Notes: generated by a model not told the origin, from the sequence alone. A stretch of DNA of 43,611 nucleotides from Candidatus Uhrbacteria bacterium (GCA_003509895.1 DOMJ01000003.1:351-43961), one strand, 5' to 3'. Numbered from the stretch's first letter, positions 23,846-32,420 are shown. Numbers and translations: made by a program.

Positions 23846-24697
23846 ATGATTGATACACATTGCCATGTGCACTTTACGGACTACGGAGAAAACAGAGCCG
23901 ATGTTATTGGCCGCACACAGAAAAAAGGGGTTGAGATGATCACGATTGGAACACAGACATCTACCTCCCTTGAGGCAATACAGACGGCAGAACAATATGA
24001 GGGAGTTTGGTGTACGGTTGGTTTGCATCCAAGTCATACACATCCCTACACGTTGCATGCAGATCAGAACGAGGTGACAGATACTCACGTTGAATTATTT
24101 GATAAAGACGACTATCGCAAACTGGTTGAACGCTCCAATAAGGTTGTTGCGATTGGGGAGGTTGGATTGGACTACTATCGGTTGCCTACGGAGGCGGAAG
24201 ATGTTGCGGACGTAAAGTTAAAGCAAAAAACGGAACTTTGGAAAGCAATAGAACTGGCAACAGAGGTCAATTTGCCTCTTGTTTTGCATGTACGAGATGC
24301 CCATACAGATATGGTAAGCATAATAGAGGCGGCTCAGACACGTGGAATGATGTCACGTGGGGCTGTTATTCATTGTTTTACAGGCACAACGGAGGAGGCT
24401 CGTGTCTATCACCGTCTTGGCATCCTGACGTCTTTTACGGGCATTATTACATTTGGAGATAAAAAACACCCGGAGAAGCTCACGCCGTTGATGAAAACCG
24501 TCCAAGATCTTCCGTTGGAGATGATGATGATTGAGACAGATGCGCCATACCTTGCGCCAGAACCGCACCGTGGAAAGCAGAATGAGCCGTGGATGGTGCA
24601 ATATGTTGCAGAGAAAATTGCCGCACTCAAGGGGATAACAACAGAGGAAGTGGATCGTGTAACAACCAAAACGGCACAGCATTTTTTTGGCCTTTAA
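23846..24697 (+). CDS. tatD: TatD-family metal-dependent hydrolase (nuclease)
   Basis: The 283-residue TIM-barrel protein starts M-I-D-T-H-C-H-V-H (H-x-H metal site). It continues with V-G-L-H-P-S, A-I-G-E-V-G-L-D-Y-Y-R, P-L-V-L-H-V-R-D, H-C-F-T-G and E-T-D-A-P-Y-L, the complete ligand set of TatD DNases. These enzymes remove damaged nucleotides from DNA 3' ends or act on tRNA precursors. An in-frame TTG 6 codons upstream overlaps the promoter and is rejected. A 40-residue insertion between about 60 and 100 is longer than in many homologues. Confidence 0.95.
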   Translation: MIDTHCHVHFTDYGENRADVIGRTQKKGVEMITIGTQTSTSLEAIQTAEQYEGVWCTVGLHPSHTHPYTLHADQNEVTDTHVELFDKDDYRKLVERSNKVVAIGEVGLDYYRLPTEAEDVADVKLKQKTELWKAIELATEVNLPLVLHVRDAHTDMVSIIEAAQTRGMMSRGAVIHCFTGTTEEARVYHRLGILTSFTGIITFGDKKHPEKLTPLMKTVQDLPLEMMMIETDAPYLAPEPHRGKQNEPWMVQYVAEKIAALKGITTEEVDRVTTKTAQHFFGL

Positions 24698-24784
24698 GGA
24701 TCAAAAGAATCTGTATTTTAGTTGTCAAGCCACAACTACTTGACTTCTCGTGCAAAAGGGTATGTGCCTGTCCACCTAAATGTC

Positions 24785-24813
24785 TTGACATAACGGGTTT
24801 TTAGATTTAATGT
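24785..24813 (+). promoter_or_regulatory. Promoter of the ATP synthase operon, near-leaderless
   Basis: TTGACA, a 17-nt spacer and TAATGT lie 11 nt before the ATG at 24825. An in-frame ATG at 24810 falls inside the -10 and is not used. Confidence 0.75.
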
Positions 24814-24824
24814 GTTTTCGCTTT

Positions 24825-25079
24825 ATGAAGATTTTTACATGGCATCATCGATTTCTCATTGCGTCGTCTACTTTTTTGGTCGTTTTGGTGTTTGGCGCTC
24901 TGGGTTGGTGGATTGGAAGCGCTGCGGGATCTGTTCCTGCAGGGGTCATGATCGCCGTCCTGTTTTCTTATCCGGTATCCTTGTGGCTTGTCGCTCGTAC
25001 GGTTCGGCATTCGTTTGCTAAGACGATTCTCAAGGAAGAACTGGAAGAAAACCCATCAACGGATCAACAAAAACAATAG
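24825..25079 (+). CDS. Small two-helix membrane protein at the head of the atp operon (AtpI/AtpZ position)
   Basis: The 84-residue protein has two hydrophobic helices (about 11-33 and 38-57) joined by a Gly-rich turn and a charged tail ending in Q-Q-K-Q. Size, topology and place directly before atpB match AtpI or AtpZ, which help c-ring assembly and ion (magnesium or calcium) handling. The sequence itself is not diagnostic, so the assignment rests on context. The stop is 3 nt before atpB. Confidence 0.6.
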   Translation: MKIFTWHHRFLIASSTFLVVLVFGALGWWIGSAAGSVPAGVMIAVLFSYPVSLWLVARTVRHSFAKTILKEELEENPSTDQQKQ

Positions 25080-25082
25080 TAT

Positions 25083-25910
25083 ATGGATATCTCACTACCG
25101 GCACGCGTGATTACGTATCTTGGGCCGATTCCGCTCACCGATGGGCAGCTCGGAGCAATACTTGTGTCTCTTTTTACCATCCTCTTTTTTGTGCTTTCCG
25201 CTCGTCGTTTTTCGCTTGTTCCAACACGAATGCAGCTTGTTTTGGAATTTGTACACGACTACATTATGGAGCAGTTGGAAAATGCGTTTCACTCAAAAAA
25301 ACGGGCAAATGCGTTTTTTCCCCTTTTTATGACGCTGCTCATTTTTATTCTTGTTTCCAATCAATTCGCTCTCATGCCACTCGTTTTTGAAATTATGACA
25401 AGTGGTGGCGATGTTTTTAGACAACCAACGTCGGACCTGACCAATACACTGGCGTTGTCTTTGGTGATCTTTCTTATCTGCCATTTTATGGCCTTTAAGA
25501 TTTCTCCATTAAAACACCTGTCCAACTTTTTTAACGTTATGCCTCTCTTGAGAGCGCGATCCGTTGGCGCCGTGTTTAGTGCAGGTATCGAATTTTTTAT
25601 TGGACTGTTGAATATTATTGGTGAATTTGCAAAGATTGTTTCTCTCGCAGCACGTTTGTTTGGAAATGTTTTTGCCGGAAACGTGATGGTGGCCGTTATT
25701 ATGAGTTTGAGTTTTTATACGCAGTTTTTGGCGCCATTGCCGTTTATTGTGTTGAGTACCTTCTCCGGACTCGTTCAATCATTTGTGTTTATGTTGCTGG
25801 CGATCCAGTTTGTTGCGCTCTCCATTGACGGTGCCACACCGGCGCAAGACGAGCAGATTTCACAAGAATCCTTGGAAGTTGGCAGTTCGAATATAGCCGT
25901 TGGGGCATAG
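25083..25910 (+). CDS. atpB: ATP synthase F0 subunit a
   Basis: The 275-residue polytopic protein has the essential arginine in S-L-A-A-R-L-F-G-N-V-F-A-G-N (about residues 191-204). The Q-F-V-A-L-S-I-D-G motif lies in the last helix. Subunit a forms the ion half-channels against the c ring. The Ala- and Ser-rich acidic C-terminal tail of about 20 residues extends past the last helix. Length is normal for bacteria. A 44-nt gap precedes the chosen atpE start. Confidence 0.95.
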   Translation: MDISLPARVITYLGPIPLTDGQLGAILVSLFTILFFVLSARRFSLVPTRMQLVLEFVHDYIMEQLENAFHSKKRANAFFPLFMTLLIFILVSNQFALMPLVFEIMTSGGDVFRQPTSDLTNTLALSLVIFLICHFMAFKISPLKHLSNFFNVMPLLRARSVGAVFSAGIEFFIGLLNIIGEFAKIVSLAARLFGNVFAGNVMVAVIMSLSFYTQFLAPLPFIVLSTFSGLVQSFVFMLLAIQFVALSIDGATPAQDEQISQESLEVGSSNIAVGA

Positions 25911-25954
25911 ATTCGAGCTTTTAACTACTAATGGTTTATAACAAATCACTATCT

Positions 25955-26185
25955 ATGGATATTGAAGCGGCAAAGTTGTTAGCGGCAGGTATTTGTATGG
26001 GTTTGGGTGCTATTGGTCCCGGTATTGGAGAGGGATATGTTGGAGGAAAAGCTTTGGAGGCTATTGGTCGCAATCCTTCTATTCAAAATAAAATTATCCC
26101 AAACATGGTGGTTGCTATGGCGATCACCGAGTCCACAGGTATTTATGCGCTTGTGATTTCTTTGATTATTCTCTTCGTGCTCTAA
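25955..26185 (+). CDS. atpE: ATP synthase F0 subunit c with a two-carboxylate (sodium-type) ion site
   Basis: The 76-residue hairpin protein has G-P-G-I-G-E-G-Y in helix 1, the R-N-P polar loop, and I-T-E-S-T-G-I-Y in helix 2. Glu59 is the essential carboxylate. E-S-T-x-x-Y is the sodium-binding pattern of Ilyobacter-type rings, and Glu26 stands where those have Gln32. This Glu-Glu arrangement matches the two-carboxylate site described for Fusobacterium nucleatum c rings. A start at 25931 (8 codons longer) is possible; M-D-I-E-A-A-K fits family length better. Confidence 0.95.
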   Translation: MDIEAAKLLAAGICMGLGAIGPGIGEGYVGGKALEAIGRNPSIQNKIIPNMVVAMAITESTGIYALVISLIILFVL

Positions 26186-26188
26186 CCT

Positions 26189-26704
26189 ATGGACGCCCTG
26201 GCAAAACTTGGCATTGATGGATGGGGCATTTTTCTGTATCTCGTGAACTTTGGTGTATTGCTATTTGTTCTGCAGCGCTTTGCCTACAAGCCGTTACGGC
26301 TCTATTTGGATCAGCGTCGCGAGCAAATTAAGGAAAACATAGAGGAGGCAGAGTCTCTTCGAGCCACGTTGGAAGCAGAGCGAGAACGTGAGGTTATTGA
26401 TCGTAGGGAGCGCGAGGCACATCTGCAAGCACGACTTCTTGAAGCAAAACGTATTATGAAGGAGGAGGCAAAGAGTCTTCTCACAGATGCGGTGTCACGG
26501 CGCGACGTTATCCTAACACAGGCGGGAGAACAGGCACAACGACTCACTGAGGGGGCACTACAAGAGGCGGAAGAGGAAACCATCAAGCGCATTCGTCAGG
26601 TTGTCCTGCATGTTCTTGGCGATTCACTCTCCGAGGATGTTGTAAAAGAAAGTGTTCGTGAAAGCTGGAAGCACGTGACCGGTACATCGTCCTATGGTCA
26701 GTAA
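26189..26704 (+). CDS. atpF: ATP synthase F0 subunit b
   Basis: The 171-residue protein has one N-terminal membrane helix (about 12-30), then R-F-A-Y-K-P-L, then a long, highly charged coiled coil with heptads of Glu, Arg and Ala to about residue 150. This is the peripheral stalk subunit that links subunit a to delta and alpha. It begins 3 nt after atpE and its end overlaps the atpH start. Only one b-type gene is present, so the stalk is probably a homodimer. Confidence 0.93.
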   Translation: MDALAKLGIDGWGIFLYLVNFGVLLFVLQRFAYKPLRLYLDQRREQIKENIEEAESLRATLEAEREREVIDRREREAHLQARLLEAKRIMKEEAKSLLTDAVSRRDVILTQAGEQAQRLTEGALQEAEEETIKRIRQVVLHVLGDSLSEDVVKESVRESWKHVTGTSSYGQ

Positions 26705-27332
26705 CGCGATTTCCGCCATGGTGGTAGATGTTCTGCTTGTTGTGAGAGATCGAGCGTTTTTTGCATGCGAACAAGAAAAAAAATCCGTTCGTATTACAGA
26801 TGTTTTAGGAAAGAGCTACCCACGATCCCTCAGGGCATACGTAGGCAGAGTCTCTGAAGAGGTGTGCCTCCAGCAGATAGAGGAGATGGCGTCACGATTG
26901 GGATCAGACTCCTCCTTATTTCAGGACGTGCCAAAATTGGGAGAGAAAAACGATCTTTTTCTGGCATGCCTTGATGTGTTGAAGACGGATTTGTTGAAAA
27001 ACCTCACTTCAGCCGTGGAGCAGCGGTCATTTTTTGGCAGATATTGCGCGCATATTGTCCGTGGGGGTGCTCTCTATGAGCGAGCGTTTATACGTGAAGT
27101 TCAGGAACTACTCTTGTACGCCGGTCAAGGAGATTCGCCGTTGATTCAGATTGCTGCTGATCTTTCAGAATCAGAAAAGCAAGAGATATTGTGTGCCGTG
27201 CCAATGCCAGGCATTCCTGCGATACAGGTGCACAGAGAGTTATTGGGTGGTGTGCGACAGTTTTATAACGGAACGATGCAGGATGATAGTTGGCGGGCGC
27301 GACTGATACGCGTGTTAAATGTTGTTACATAG
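26694..27332 (+). CDS. atpH: ATP synthase F1 subunit delta (divergent)
   Basis: Position between atpF and atpA, a helical N-terminal half, and the C-terminal block L-L-G-G-V-R-Q-F-Y-N-G-T with D-D-S-W-R-A-R-L-I-R-V identify it as delta, matching the family's G-G-x-x-x-x-x-x-x-x-x-D-x-S-x-x-x-R-L motif. The rest is hardly recognisable, and at 212 residues it is longer than usual (about 180). It joins the b stalk to the F1 head. The ATG at 26694 overlaps atpF by 11 nt; the ATG at 26718 would remove the overlap. Confidence 0.8.
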   Translation: MVSNAISAMVVDVLLVVRDRAFFACEQEKKSVRITDVLGKSYPRSLRAYVGRVSEEVCLQQIEEMASRLGSDSSLFQDVPKLGEKNDLFLACLDVLKTDLLKNLTSAVEQRSFFGRYCAHIVRGGALYERAFIREVQELLLYAGQGDSPLIQIAADLSESEKQEILCAVPMPGIPAIQVHRELLGGVRQFYNGTMQDDSWRARLIRVLNVVT

Positions 27333-27334
27333 AT

Positions 27335-28843
27335 ATGGCAAACGAATCATTACAAAAATTTTTTCACGGGCTCGATAGCGCTCTTCAGCACCTTGAGCAA
27401 TCAACACAAACGCAGGAAGCAGGAGTGATCCGATCCGTGAAGGATGGAGTGATCCACGTGTACGGGTTACTGGGATTGCGTATGGGGGAGGTTGTTCGAA
27501 TTGACGAGGCAGGCGTGGAGGCACTCGTGATGCAGTTGGAGGGCAGAAACGCCTACGCAGTTTTATTGCAGGCAAGTCAATCCGTAAAGGAGGGCCAGGC
27601 GGTCCAGACAACGGGTCAGTTTTTGGGAGTGCGGGTGAGCGAGCAGATTCTTGGTCGCGTTGTAGACGCGCTTGGCCGTCCTTTAGATGAACAGACACCA
27701 TTGAAGGGTGGGTCTTTTATGCCTTTGGAGCGTATTGCACCGGGTGTTATGACGCGCGAACCGGTTTCCGAACCCGTACAAACAGGTATTGTGGCGATTG
27801 ATGCCATGATTCCAATTGGTCGCGGACAACGAGAGTTGATTATTGGAGACAGACAAACAGGAAAAACAACTGTCGCCATAGACGCTATCTTAAACCAAAA
27901 AGGTCAGGGGATGGTGTGCGTGTACGTGGCCATTGGACAACGCGAATCAAGTGTTGCGACGGTTGTGCGAACACTACAAGCGCAGGGTGCTATGGAATAC
28001 ACAGTTGTTGTTAACGCTTCTGCCGCTTCGCCTGCCGTAACCCAATACCTTGCCCCATACACGGGAGCAGCGATCGGCGAGTATTTTATGGAGAAGGGTC
28101 AGGATGTGCTTATTGTCTACGATGATCTGTCCAGACATGCCGTCAGCTACCGTGAACTTTCTCTTTTGCTGCGACGACCACCGGGACGTGAAGCCTATCC
28201 GGGAGACGTGTTTTATTTGCACTCTCGTCTTTTGGAGCGCGCGGCGCGTTTGGATGCAAAACATGGGGGTGGCAGCATGACGGCTCTTCCCATTGTAGAG
28301 ACGCAGGCAAACGATGTGTCTGCCTATATTCCGACAAACGTTATTTCTATTACCGACGGACAGATCTTTTTGGAGTCTGACTTGTTTTATAGTGGCACAC
28401 GTCCGGCTATTAACATTGGTGTTTCCGTATCTCGCGTGGGAGGAGCGGCACAAACAAAGATCATGAAGAAAGTCTCCGGAAGCGCTAAGCTTGATCTTGC
28501 GCAGTACTATGAGTTGGCGGCGTTTACCCAGTTTGCAAGTGAACTTGATGACGCAACAAAACAACAGCTTACGCGCGGACAGCGTGTTGTTGAGGCAATG
28601 AAGCAAAAAGAAAATAGTCCGTATGCTCTTTGGAAAGAAGTCGTTGTGCTACGGGCGGCCACGGGCGGGTACTTGGATGAGATTCCGGTAGCGGAGGTAA
28701 AAGTACGCCTGGAAGCTCTTCTTCAGCGTGTCACATTGGAATATCCTGCGTTGATTAAATCCATTGAAGCGGAAAAGGTGCTCACGGACGAAATTGACGC
28801 AACACTCAATACGGCTATCGGGGCAATCGTAACGTCTTTCTAA
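27335..28843 (+). CDS. atpA: ATP synthase F1 subunit alpha
   Basis: The 502-residue protein carries the P-loop G-D-R-Q-T-G-K-T and the alpha-type segment V-Y-V-A-I-G-Q-R-E-S. The signature P-A-I-N-I-G-V-S-V-S-R-V-G is present, with the arginine finger in S-V-S-R. It is the non-catalytic nucleotide-binding subunit of F1. The start at 27335 is 2 nt after the atpH stop and gives the usual N-terminal helix, then the beta barrel with V-I-x-S-V-K-D-G-V. Length is normal. Confidence 0.97.
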   Translation: MANESLQKFFHGLDSALQHLEQSTQTQEAGVIRSVKDGVIHVYGLLGLRMGEVVRIDEAGVEALVMQLEGRNAYAVLLQASQSVKEGQAVQTTGQFLGVRVSEQILGRVVDALGRPLDEQTPLKGGSFMPLERIAPGVMTREPVSEPVQTGIVAIDAMIPIGRGQRELIIGDRQTGKTTVAIDAILNQKGQGMVCVYVAIGQRESSVATVVRTLQAQGAMEYTVVVNASAASPAVTQYLAPYTGAAIGEYFMEKGQDVLIVYDDLSRHAVSYRELSLLLRRPPGREAYPGDVFYLHSRLLERAARLDAKHGGGSMTALPIVETQANDVSAYIPTNVISITDGQIFLESDLFYSGTRPAINIGVSVSRVGGAAQTKIMKKVSGSAKLDLAQYYELAAFTQFASELDDATKQQLTRGQRVVEAMKQKENSPYALWKEVVVLRAATGGYLDEIPVAEVKVRLEALLQRVTLEYPALIKSIEAEKVLTDEIDATLNTAIGAIVTSF

Positions 28844-28844
28844 C

Positions 28845-29771
28845 ATGCCATCCTTGATTGACATCCGAAAGCGCATCGCGGCAACCAAGAGCACCAAGAA
28901 GATTACAAAGGCCATGCAACTGGTGGCTGCGAGCAAAATGAAGACGTTCCAACGCAAGTTCCTTTCCGTTCGCAGATATTCGGAGTCTTTGTTGGAAGCG
29001 TTGCGTTTGTGCGACGTGCTGTTAACGGAAACGGTGTTTGCGGAGAAACGGGAGAACGGGTCAACACTCTTTGTTCTCCTCACTTCAGATAAAGGTTTGT
29101 GCGGGGCTATGAACACAAAACTCATTAGAACCGTGTTTCGCTCTCAAGAGTGGCAGCAACTGGCTGCGGATCAGCGGGAACTCATGACTATCGGAAGAAA
29201 GGCGGTAGAGGCGGCGCGCGGCATGGGTCTTACACCAGTTGAATCCTTTTCCGGGCTTACAGAAACCCTCTCGCCATTAGATGCTCTGCAGGTGATCCAA
29301 CAAATTATGTCACGCTGGGAAAGTGGGGAAGTGAGGAGAGTGATCTTGATCTCACCGGAATATGTGAATCCGTTTATCTTTCACATTCGGCTGCGAGAAT
29401 ATCTCCCGTTAACACCGGAGTGCATACGAGCCTCACTGCATCAACGCCGGGGAACAGAACAGGTGGGCGAATCGCAATCGTTGGAGGCATCGTTCTTTGA
29501 ACCTTCACAGGAAACCGTGGTTCAATCCATTGCAGAGAACGTGGTGCAAAGTCTCTTTATAGAGGCCTTTTACGAGTTAAAGGCAACGGAATACTCCAGC
29601 CGTATGGTCGCCATGAAAAAGGCAACAGAGGCAGCCGATGATCGCATTAAAGCTCTGACAAACGTTTATAATAAGGCCCGCCAGGGTGCCATCACCCAAG
29701 AGCTCTCCGAGCTTGCAGCAGCCAATGAAGCTATGAGTAGCCAAGATATCTATGAAATCACACAAGTCTAA
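28845..29771 (+). CDS. atpG: ATP synthase F1 subunit gamma
   Basis: The 308-residue rotor subunit begins with I-R-K-R-I-A-A-T-K-S-T-K-K-I-T-K-A-M-Q-L-V-A-A-S-K-M in family order. The D-K-G-L-C-G-A-M-N loop lies in the Rossmann-like middle, and the C-terminal helix carries A-M-K-K-A-T-E-A-A-D. It couples c-ring rotation to catalysis. It is about 20 residues longer than E. coli gamma because of an insertion near residues 195-215. It starts 1 nt after atpA, and its last 20 nt overlap atpD. Confidence 0.95.
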   Translation: MPSLIDIRKRIAATKSTKKITKAMQLVAASKMKTFQRKFLSVRRYSESLLEALRLCDVLLTETVFAEKRENGSTLFVLLTSDKGLCGAMNTKLIRTVFRSQEWQQLAADQRELMTIGRKAVEAARGMGLTPVESFSGLTETLSPLDALQVIQQIMSRWESGEVRRVILISPEYVNPFIFHIRLREYLPLTPECIRASLHQRRGTEQVGESQSLEASFFEPSQETVVQSIAENVVQSLFIEAFYELKATEYSSRMVAMKKATEAADDRIKALTNVYNKARQGAITQELSELAAANEAMSSQDIYEITQV

Positions 29772-31149
29772 ACCTACAGGAACCATCAGCCGCATAACAG
29801 GTGTGGTGGTGGATGTCTTTTTTGACGGACACACACCGGAGCGCTACGCTGCCCTGTCCGTGAGCAACACCGCGCCGACCCTTGTTTTAGAGGTACAGGC
29901 ACATATGGGCGATGGTGTTGTGCGTACAATTGCGATGAGCTCTACAGACGGTCTCACGATTGGTCAAGAGGTGACCGATACACTCTCACCGATCACGACA
30001 CCTGTGGGTGATGGTGTTTTGGGACGCGTCCTCAATGTGGTCGGAGAGCCTATTGATAACGGGTCTTCTCTTGAGGGTCTTGAACGTCACCCGATTCACG
30101 CACCCGCTCCAACCTTTGCAGAACAAAGTGGCGCGACCGATATTTTTGAAACAGGAGTGAAGGTGATCGACCTACTGGCACCGTTTACCAAGGGAGGGAA
30201 GACGGCGCTGTTTGGTGGTGCCGGCGTTGGAAAGACGGTGATCATGCAGGAGATGATCCATAACGTGGCCATGAAGCATGGAGGCTATTCCGTGTTTGCC
30301 GGGGTAGGAGAGAGAACACGAGAAGGCAACGACCTGATCAGGGAAATGGAAGAGTCCAAAGTGATCGATAAAGTTGCCATGGTGTTTGGACAGATGAACG
30401 AACCACCGGGAGCTCGTATGCGCGTTGCGTTAACGGGGCTCACCATTGCAGAAAAGTTTAGAGACGAGGGACGAGATATTTTGATGTTTATAGACAATAT
30501 CTTTCGTTTTACGCAGGCGGGTGCAGAGGTGTCTGCCTTACTTGGTCGACTCCCTTCCGCAGTGGGGTACCAACCTACGTTGGCCACGGAAATGGCTGCA
30601 TTACAGGAGCGCATTACGTCTACAAAAAAGGGTTCCATTACCTCTATCCAAGCCGTGTACGTGCCGGCGGACGACTTAACGGATCCGGCACCGGCAACAA
30701 CATTCCAACACTTGGATGCAACGGTTGTGTTGTCGCGAAAGCTTGCTTCTATGGGACTGTATCCGGCCGTAGATCCACTTGACTCCACGTCACAGGCGCT
30801 CAAGGAATCCATTGTTGGCACAGAGCATTACACGGTCGCAAACGGCGTGCGCAAAATTCTTCAGATGTATAAAGAATTGCAAGATGTGATTGCTATTCTT
30901 GGTATGGACGAGTTGTCTGATGAGGATAAGTTGGTCGTGGAACGTGCGCGTAAGCTGCAAAAATTCCTGACACAAAACTTTTTTGTGGCGGAGCAGTTTA
31001 CCGGTACGCCTGGCGTGTATGTTTCCCGAGAAGATACCGTTGCCGGCTGTAAACAAATTCTAGAGGGACAGGTGGACCATATCCCCGAGCAGCATTTTTA
31101 CATGGCTTCAACCATGGAGCAGGTGATTGAGCGACACGCGAAGGCCTAG
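29752..31149 (+). CDS. atpD: ATP synthase F1 subunit beta
   Basis: The 465-residue catalytic subunit has G-G-A-G-V-G-K-T (P-loop), G-E-R-T-R-E-G-N-D with the catalytic Glu, D-N-I-F-R-F-T-Q-A-G and a D-E-L-S-D-E-D loop equivalent to DELSEED. It binds and turns over ATP. The chosen start overlaps gamma by 20 nt, giving a short Lys/Ser-rich N terminus before the G-x-I-x-x-I-x-G-x-V-V-D-V strand. The closest alternatives would cut into that strand, so the overlap is probably real. Confidence 0.97.
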   Translation: MKSHKSKPTGTISRITGVVVDVFFDGHTPERYAALSVSNTAPTLVLEVQAHMGDGVVRTIAMSSTDGLTIGQEVTDTLSPITTPVGDGVLGRVLNVVGEPIDNGSSLEGLERHPIHAPAPTFAEQSGATDIFETGVKVIDLLAPFTKGGKTALFGGAGVGKTVIMQEMIHNVAMKHGGYSVFAGVGERTREGNDLIREMEESKVIDKVAMVFGQMNEPPGARMRVALTGLTIAEKFRDEGRDILMFIDNIFRFTQAGAEVSALLGRLPSAVGYQPTLATEMAALQERITSTKKGSITSIQAVYVPADDLTDPAPATTFQHLDATVVLSRKLASMGLYPAVDPLDSTSQALKESIVGTEHYTVANGVRKILQMYKELQDVIAILGMDELSDEDKLVVERARKLQKFLTQNFFVAEQFTGTPGVYVSREDTVAGCKQILEGQVDHIPEQHFYMASTMEQVIERHAKA

Positions 31150-31150
31150 T

Positions 31151-31555
31151 ATGCCAACGTTTCGTTTGCAACTAGTAACACCCGTAGAGACGCTCTTTGA
31201 TGGAGCGGTTGATTCGGTGCGTCTGAAGACCGATCTTGGGCGCATGGAGGTATTGCCAAATCACGCAACACTCGTGGGAACGATTTTGTACTCAAAAGTA
31301 TACTCGCGCCATCTGGGGGTAGAAGAGAAGTACATTATTCGCCACGGGAGCGTGCAGGTAAATAAGCAGGGAGATGTAACAATCTTGGCGTTGGAAGCAC
31401 ACAAGGAGTCGGAAATGACGGTCAAAACGATGGAGGAATATCTGCACTTTTTGGCAGAGCAGTTGGACGACCCACATGCGTTTAATGATTATCAAAAACA
31501 GTTTTTGCAGGATCAACGAGAGGCACTTGAGCATGCCATAGCCGACGTTGAGTAG
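31151..31555 (+). CDS. atpC: ATP synthase F1 subunit epsilon
   Basis: The 134-residue protein starts 1 nt after atpD with F-R-L-Q-L-V-T-P-V-E-T-L-F-D-G. It contains M-E-V-L-P-N-H-A-T-L-V-G-T, the family beta-sandwich block, and ends with a two-helix C-terminal domain (about 90-134) that in relatives can block rotation. It completes a standard B-E-F-H-A-G-D-C operon, followed by a terminator. Confidence 0.93.
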   Translation: MPTFRLQLVTPVETLFDGAVDSVRLKTDLGRMEVLPNHATLVGTILYSKVYSRHLGVEEKYIIRHGSVQVNKQGDVTILALEAHKESEMTVKTMEEYLHFLAEQLDDPHAFNDYQKQFLQDQREALEHAIADVE

Positions 31556-31576
31556 TGCGTAAGACCCGTAGCAGGT

Positions 31577-31605
31577 AAGACCCATGCGCGGGTCTTTTGT
31601 TTTTG
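31577..31605 (+). terminator. Terminator of the atp operon
   Basis: AAGACCC-ATGCGC-GGGTCTT plus TTGTTTTT. An upstream copy of AAGACCCG (31561-31568) could pair with the same CGGGTCTT, so two alternative stems exist. Confidence 0.85.
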
Positions 31606-31663
31606 ATGAGGAATTCTTCTGGTAAAAGCATGAGATATAAAGGCGTTTTGTGGATAAGGAGAA

Positions 31664-31692
31664 TTGACAGAATAGTAAAATTCACGTATAGA
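31664..31692 (+). promoter_or_regulatory. Consensus promoter of small gene A
   Basis: TTGACA, a 17-nt spacer and TATAGA. The predicted start is near 31699. Confidence 0.85.
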
Positions 31693-31698
31693 AGAGCA

Positions 31699-31731
31699 AC
31701 CAAAAGGCCGTGATGGCTATTGGTGAAGGAG
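31699..31731 (+). promoter_or_regulatory. 5' hairpin and Shine-Dalgarno of gene A
   Basis: ACCAA (31699-31703) pairs with TTGGT (31720-31724), with a GCC/GGC inner stem. GAAGGAG follows at once, 5 nt before the ATG at 31737. An in-frame ATG at 31713 lies inside the hairpin and is rejected. Confidence 0.65.
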
Positions 31732-31736
31732 TGAAG

Positions 31737-31982
31737 ATGACGCTTGGGGAAATGTTGGATGCTCTGAAGGAGATTACTCAACGGCTCGTCCGCAATGAAC
31801 GGATCATGGGTGCGACGATGAGTCGCTACATTGAGCTCAAGGGAGAACTCTGTGCTGCTCTTTGTCGGCAGCTGCAGGTGAGGAACATCGATGAAGCGCG
31901 AGCGCTTCCCTCGGACACGGCGATGGGCGAGCGTGTCAAGAATTTGTTCGCGAGTCTTAGTCGTCACGCAGCGGCGTTCTAG
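31737..31982 (+). CDS. Small gene A: unrecognised helical protein (81 aa)
   Basis: The predicted product is soluble and mostly helical, with regularly spaced Leu, Ile and Val and alternating charges (M-T-L-G-E-M-L-D-A-L-K-E), and no signal peptide or membrane segment. There is one C-A-A-L-C cysteine pair in the middle. I recognise no family. GC content and codon use (CTG, CTC, CGG, AAG, ATC) look higher than in the atp genes next door. It has its own strong promoter, a 5' hairpin and a good Shine-Dalgarno, and is followed 40 nt later by gene B with no terminator between, so A and B form a transcript. Confidence 0.65.
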   Translation: MTLGEMLDALKEITQRLVRNERIMGATMSRYIELKGELCAALCRQLQVRNIDEARALPSDTAMGERVKNLFASLSRHAAAF

Positions 31983-31990
31983 TCGGAAGA

Positions 31991-32019
31991 CGGTCCACTG
32001 GGACCGCAGAGAGGAGAAA
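31991..32019 (+). promoter_or_regulatory. Intercistronic hairpin and Shine-Dalgarno of gene B
   Basis: CGGTCC-ACTG-GGACCG (31991-32006) is followed by AGAGGAGAAAG and the ATG at 32023. Confidence 0.7.
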
Positions 32020-32022
32020 GAG

Positions 32023-32337
32023 ATGATCATTACGGTGCAAGAGGCGCTGCGGCGCGTAGAACGAATCAGGGGCATCTCGGCCGATACCAGGGCGGAGATT
32101 CCGATGGGATGGGAGGACACCCTTGCGGAGCTCGTGGATGGCCTTCTCGTTGACATCTTCCGGCAGTGCCAGGTGTGCGAGGTTGGTGGTCTGACGGACG
32201 ATCATCAACGAGAGCTGCTCGATGCAGTCGCGAATCTCTCGTTCAACGCACTGGTGAAGCACGGACAGCTGGTGGCGCCAAGCAGGCCCCAGCTTCTCCC
32301 GGCTCCGGTCCGTCCTCCTCGGGGCTGGAGGCTCTGA
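32023..32337 (+). CDS. Small gene B: unrecognised helical protein (104 aa)
   Basis: The start is fixed by GAGGAG about 8 nt upstream; a longer in-frame reading back into gene A is rejected. The first 80 residues are amphipathic and probably helical, with a C-Q-V-C pair near residue 50 and acidic stretches. The last 20 are Pro/Arg-rich and probably disordered. No family is recognised and there is no export signal. Base composition is clearly GC-rich compared with atpC and lysS. The gene ends 10 nt before a GC-rich terminator, closing the A-B unit. Confidence 0.65.
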   Translation: MIITVQEALRRVERIRGISADTRAEIPMGWEDTLAELVDGLLVDIFRQCQVCEVGGLTDDHQRELLDAVANLSFNALVKHGQLVAPSRPQLLPAPVRPPRGWRL

Positions 32338-32347
32338 TTACGATTGA

Positions 32348-32400
32348 GGTGCACTCGTGCGGCAGGTCCTCTGCCGGCTCGCGGGTGCGCTGATTTTTTT
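32348..32400 (+). terminator. Terminator of the A-B unit
   Basis: CGGCAG-GTCCT-CTGCCG within a longer imperfect GC stem (GCAC...GTGC), then ATTTTTTT. Confidence 0.85.
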
Positions 32401-32420
32401 ATGCACGCGCTACGCCACCC

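Noticed and set aside
31561..31605. Direct repeat of AAGACCC as an attachment site
   Set aside because: Both copies are halves of alternative terminator stems after atpC, and no integrase or mobile gene is nearby.
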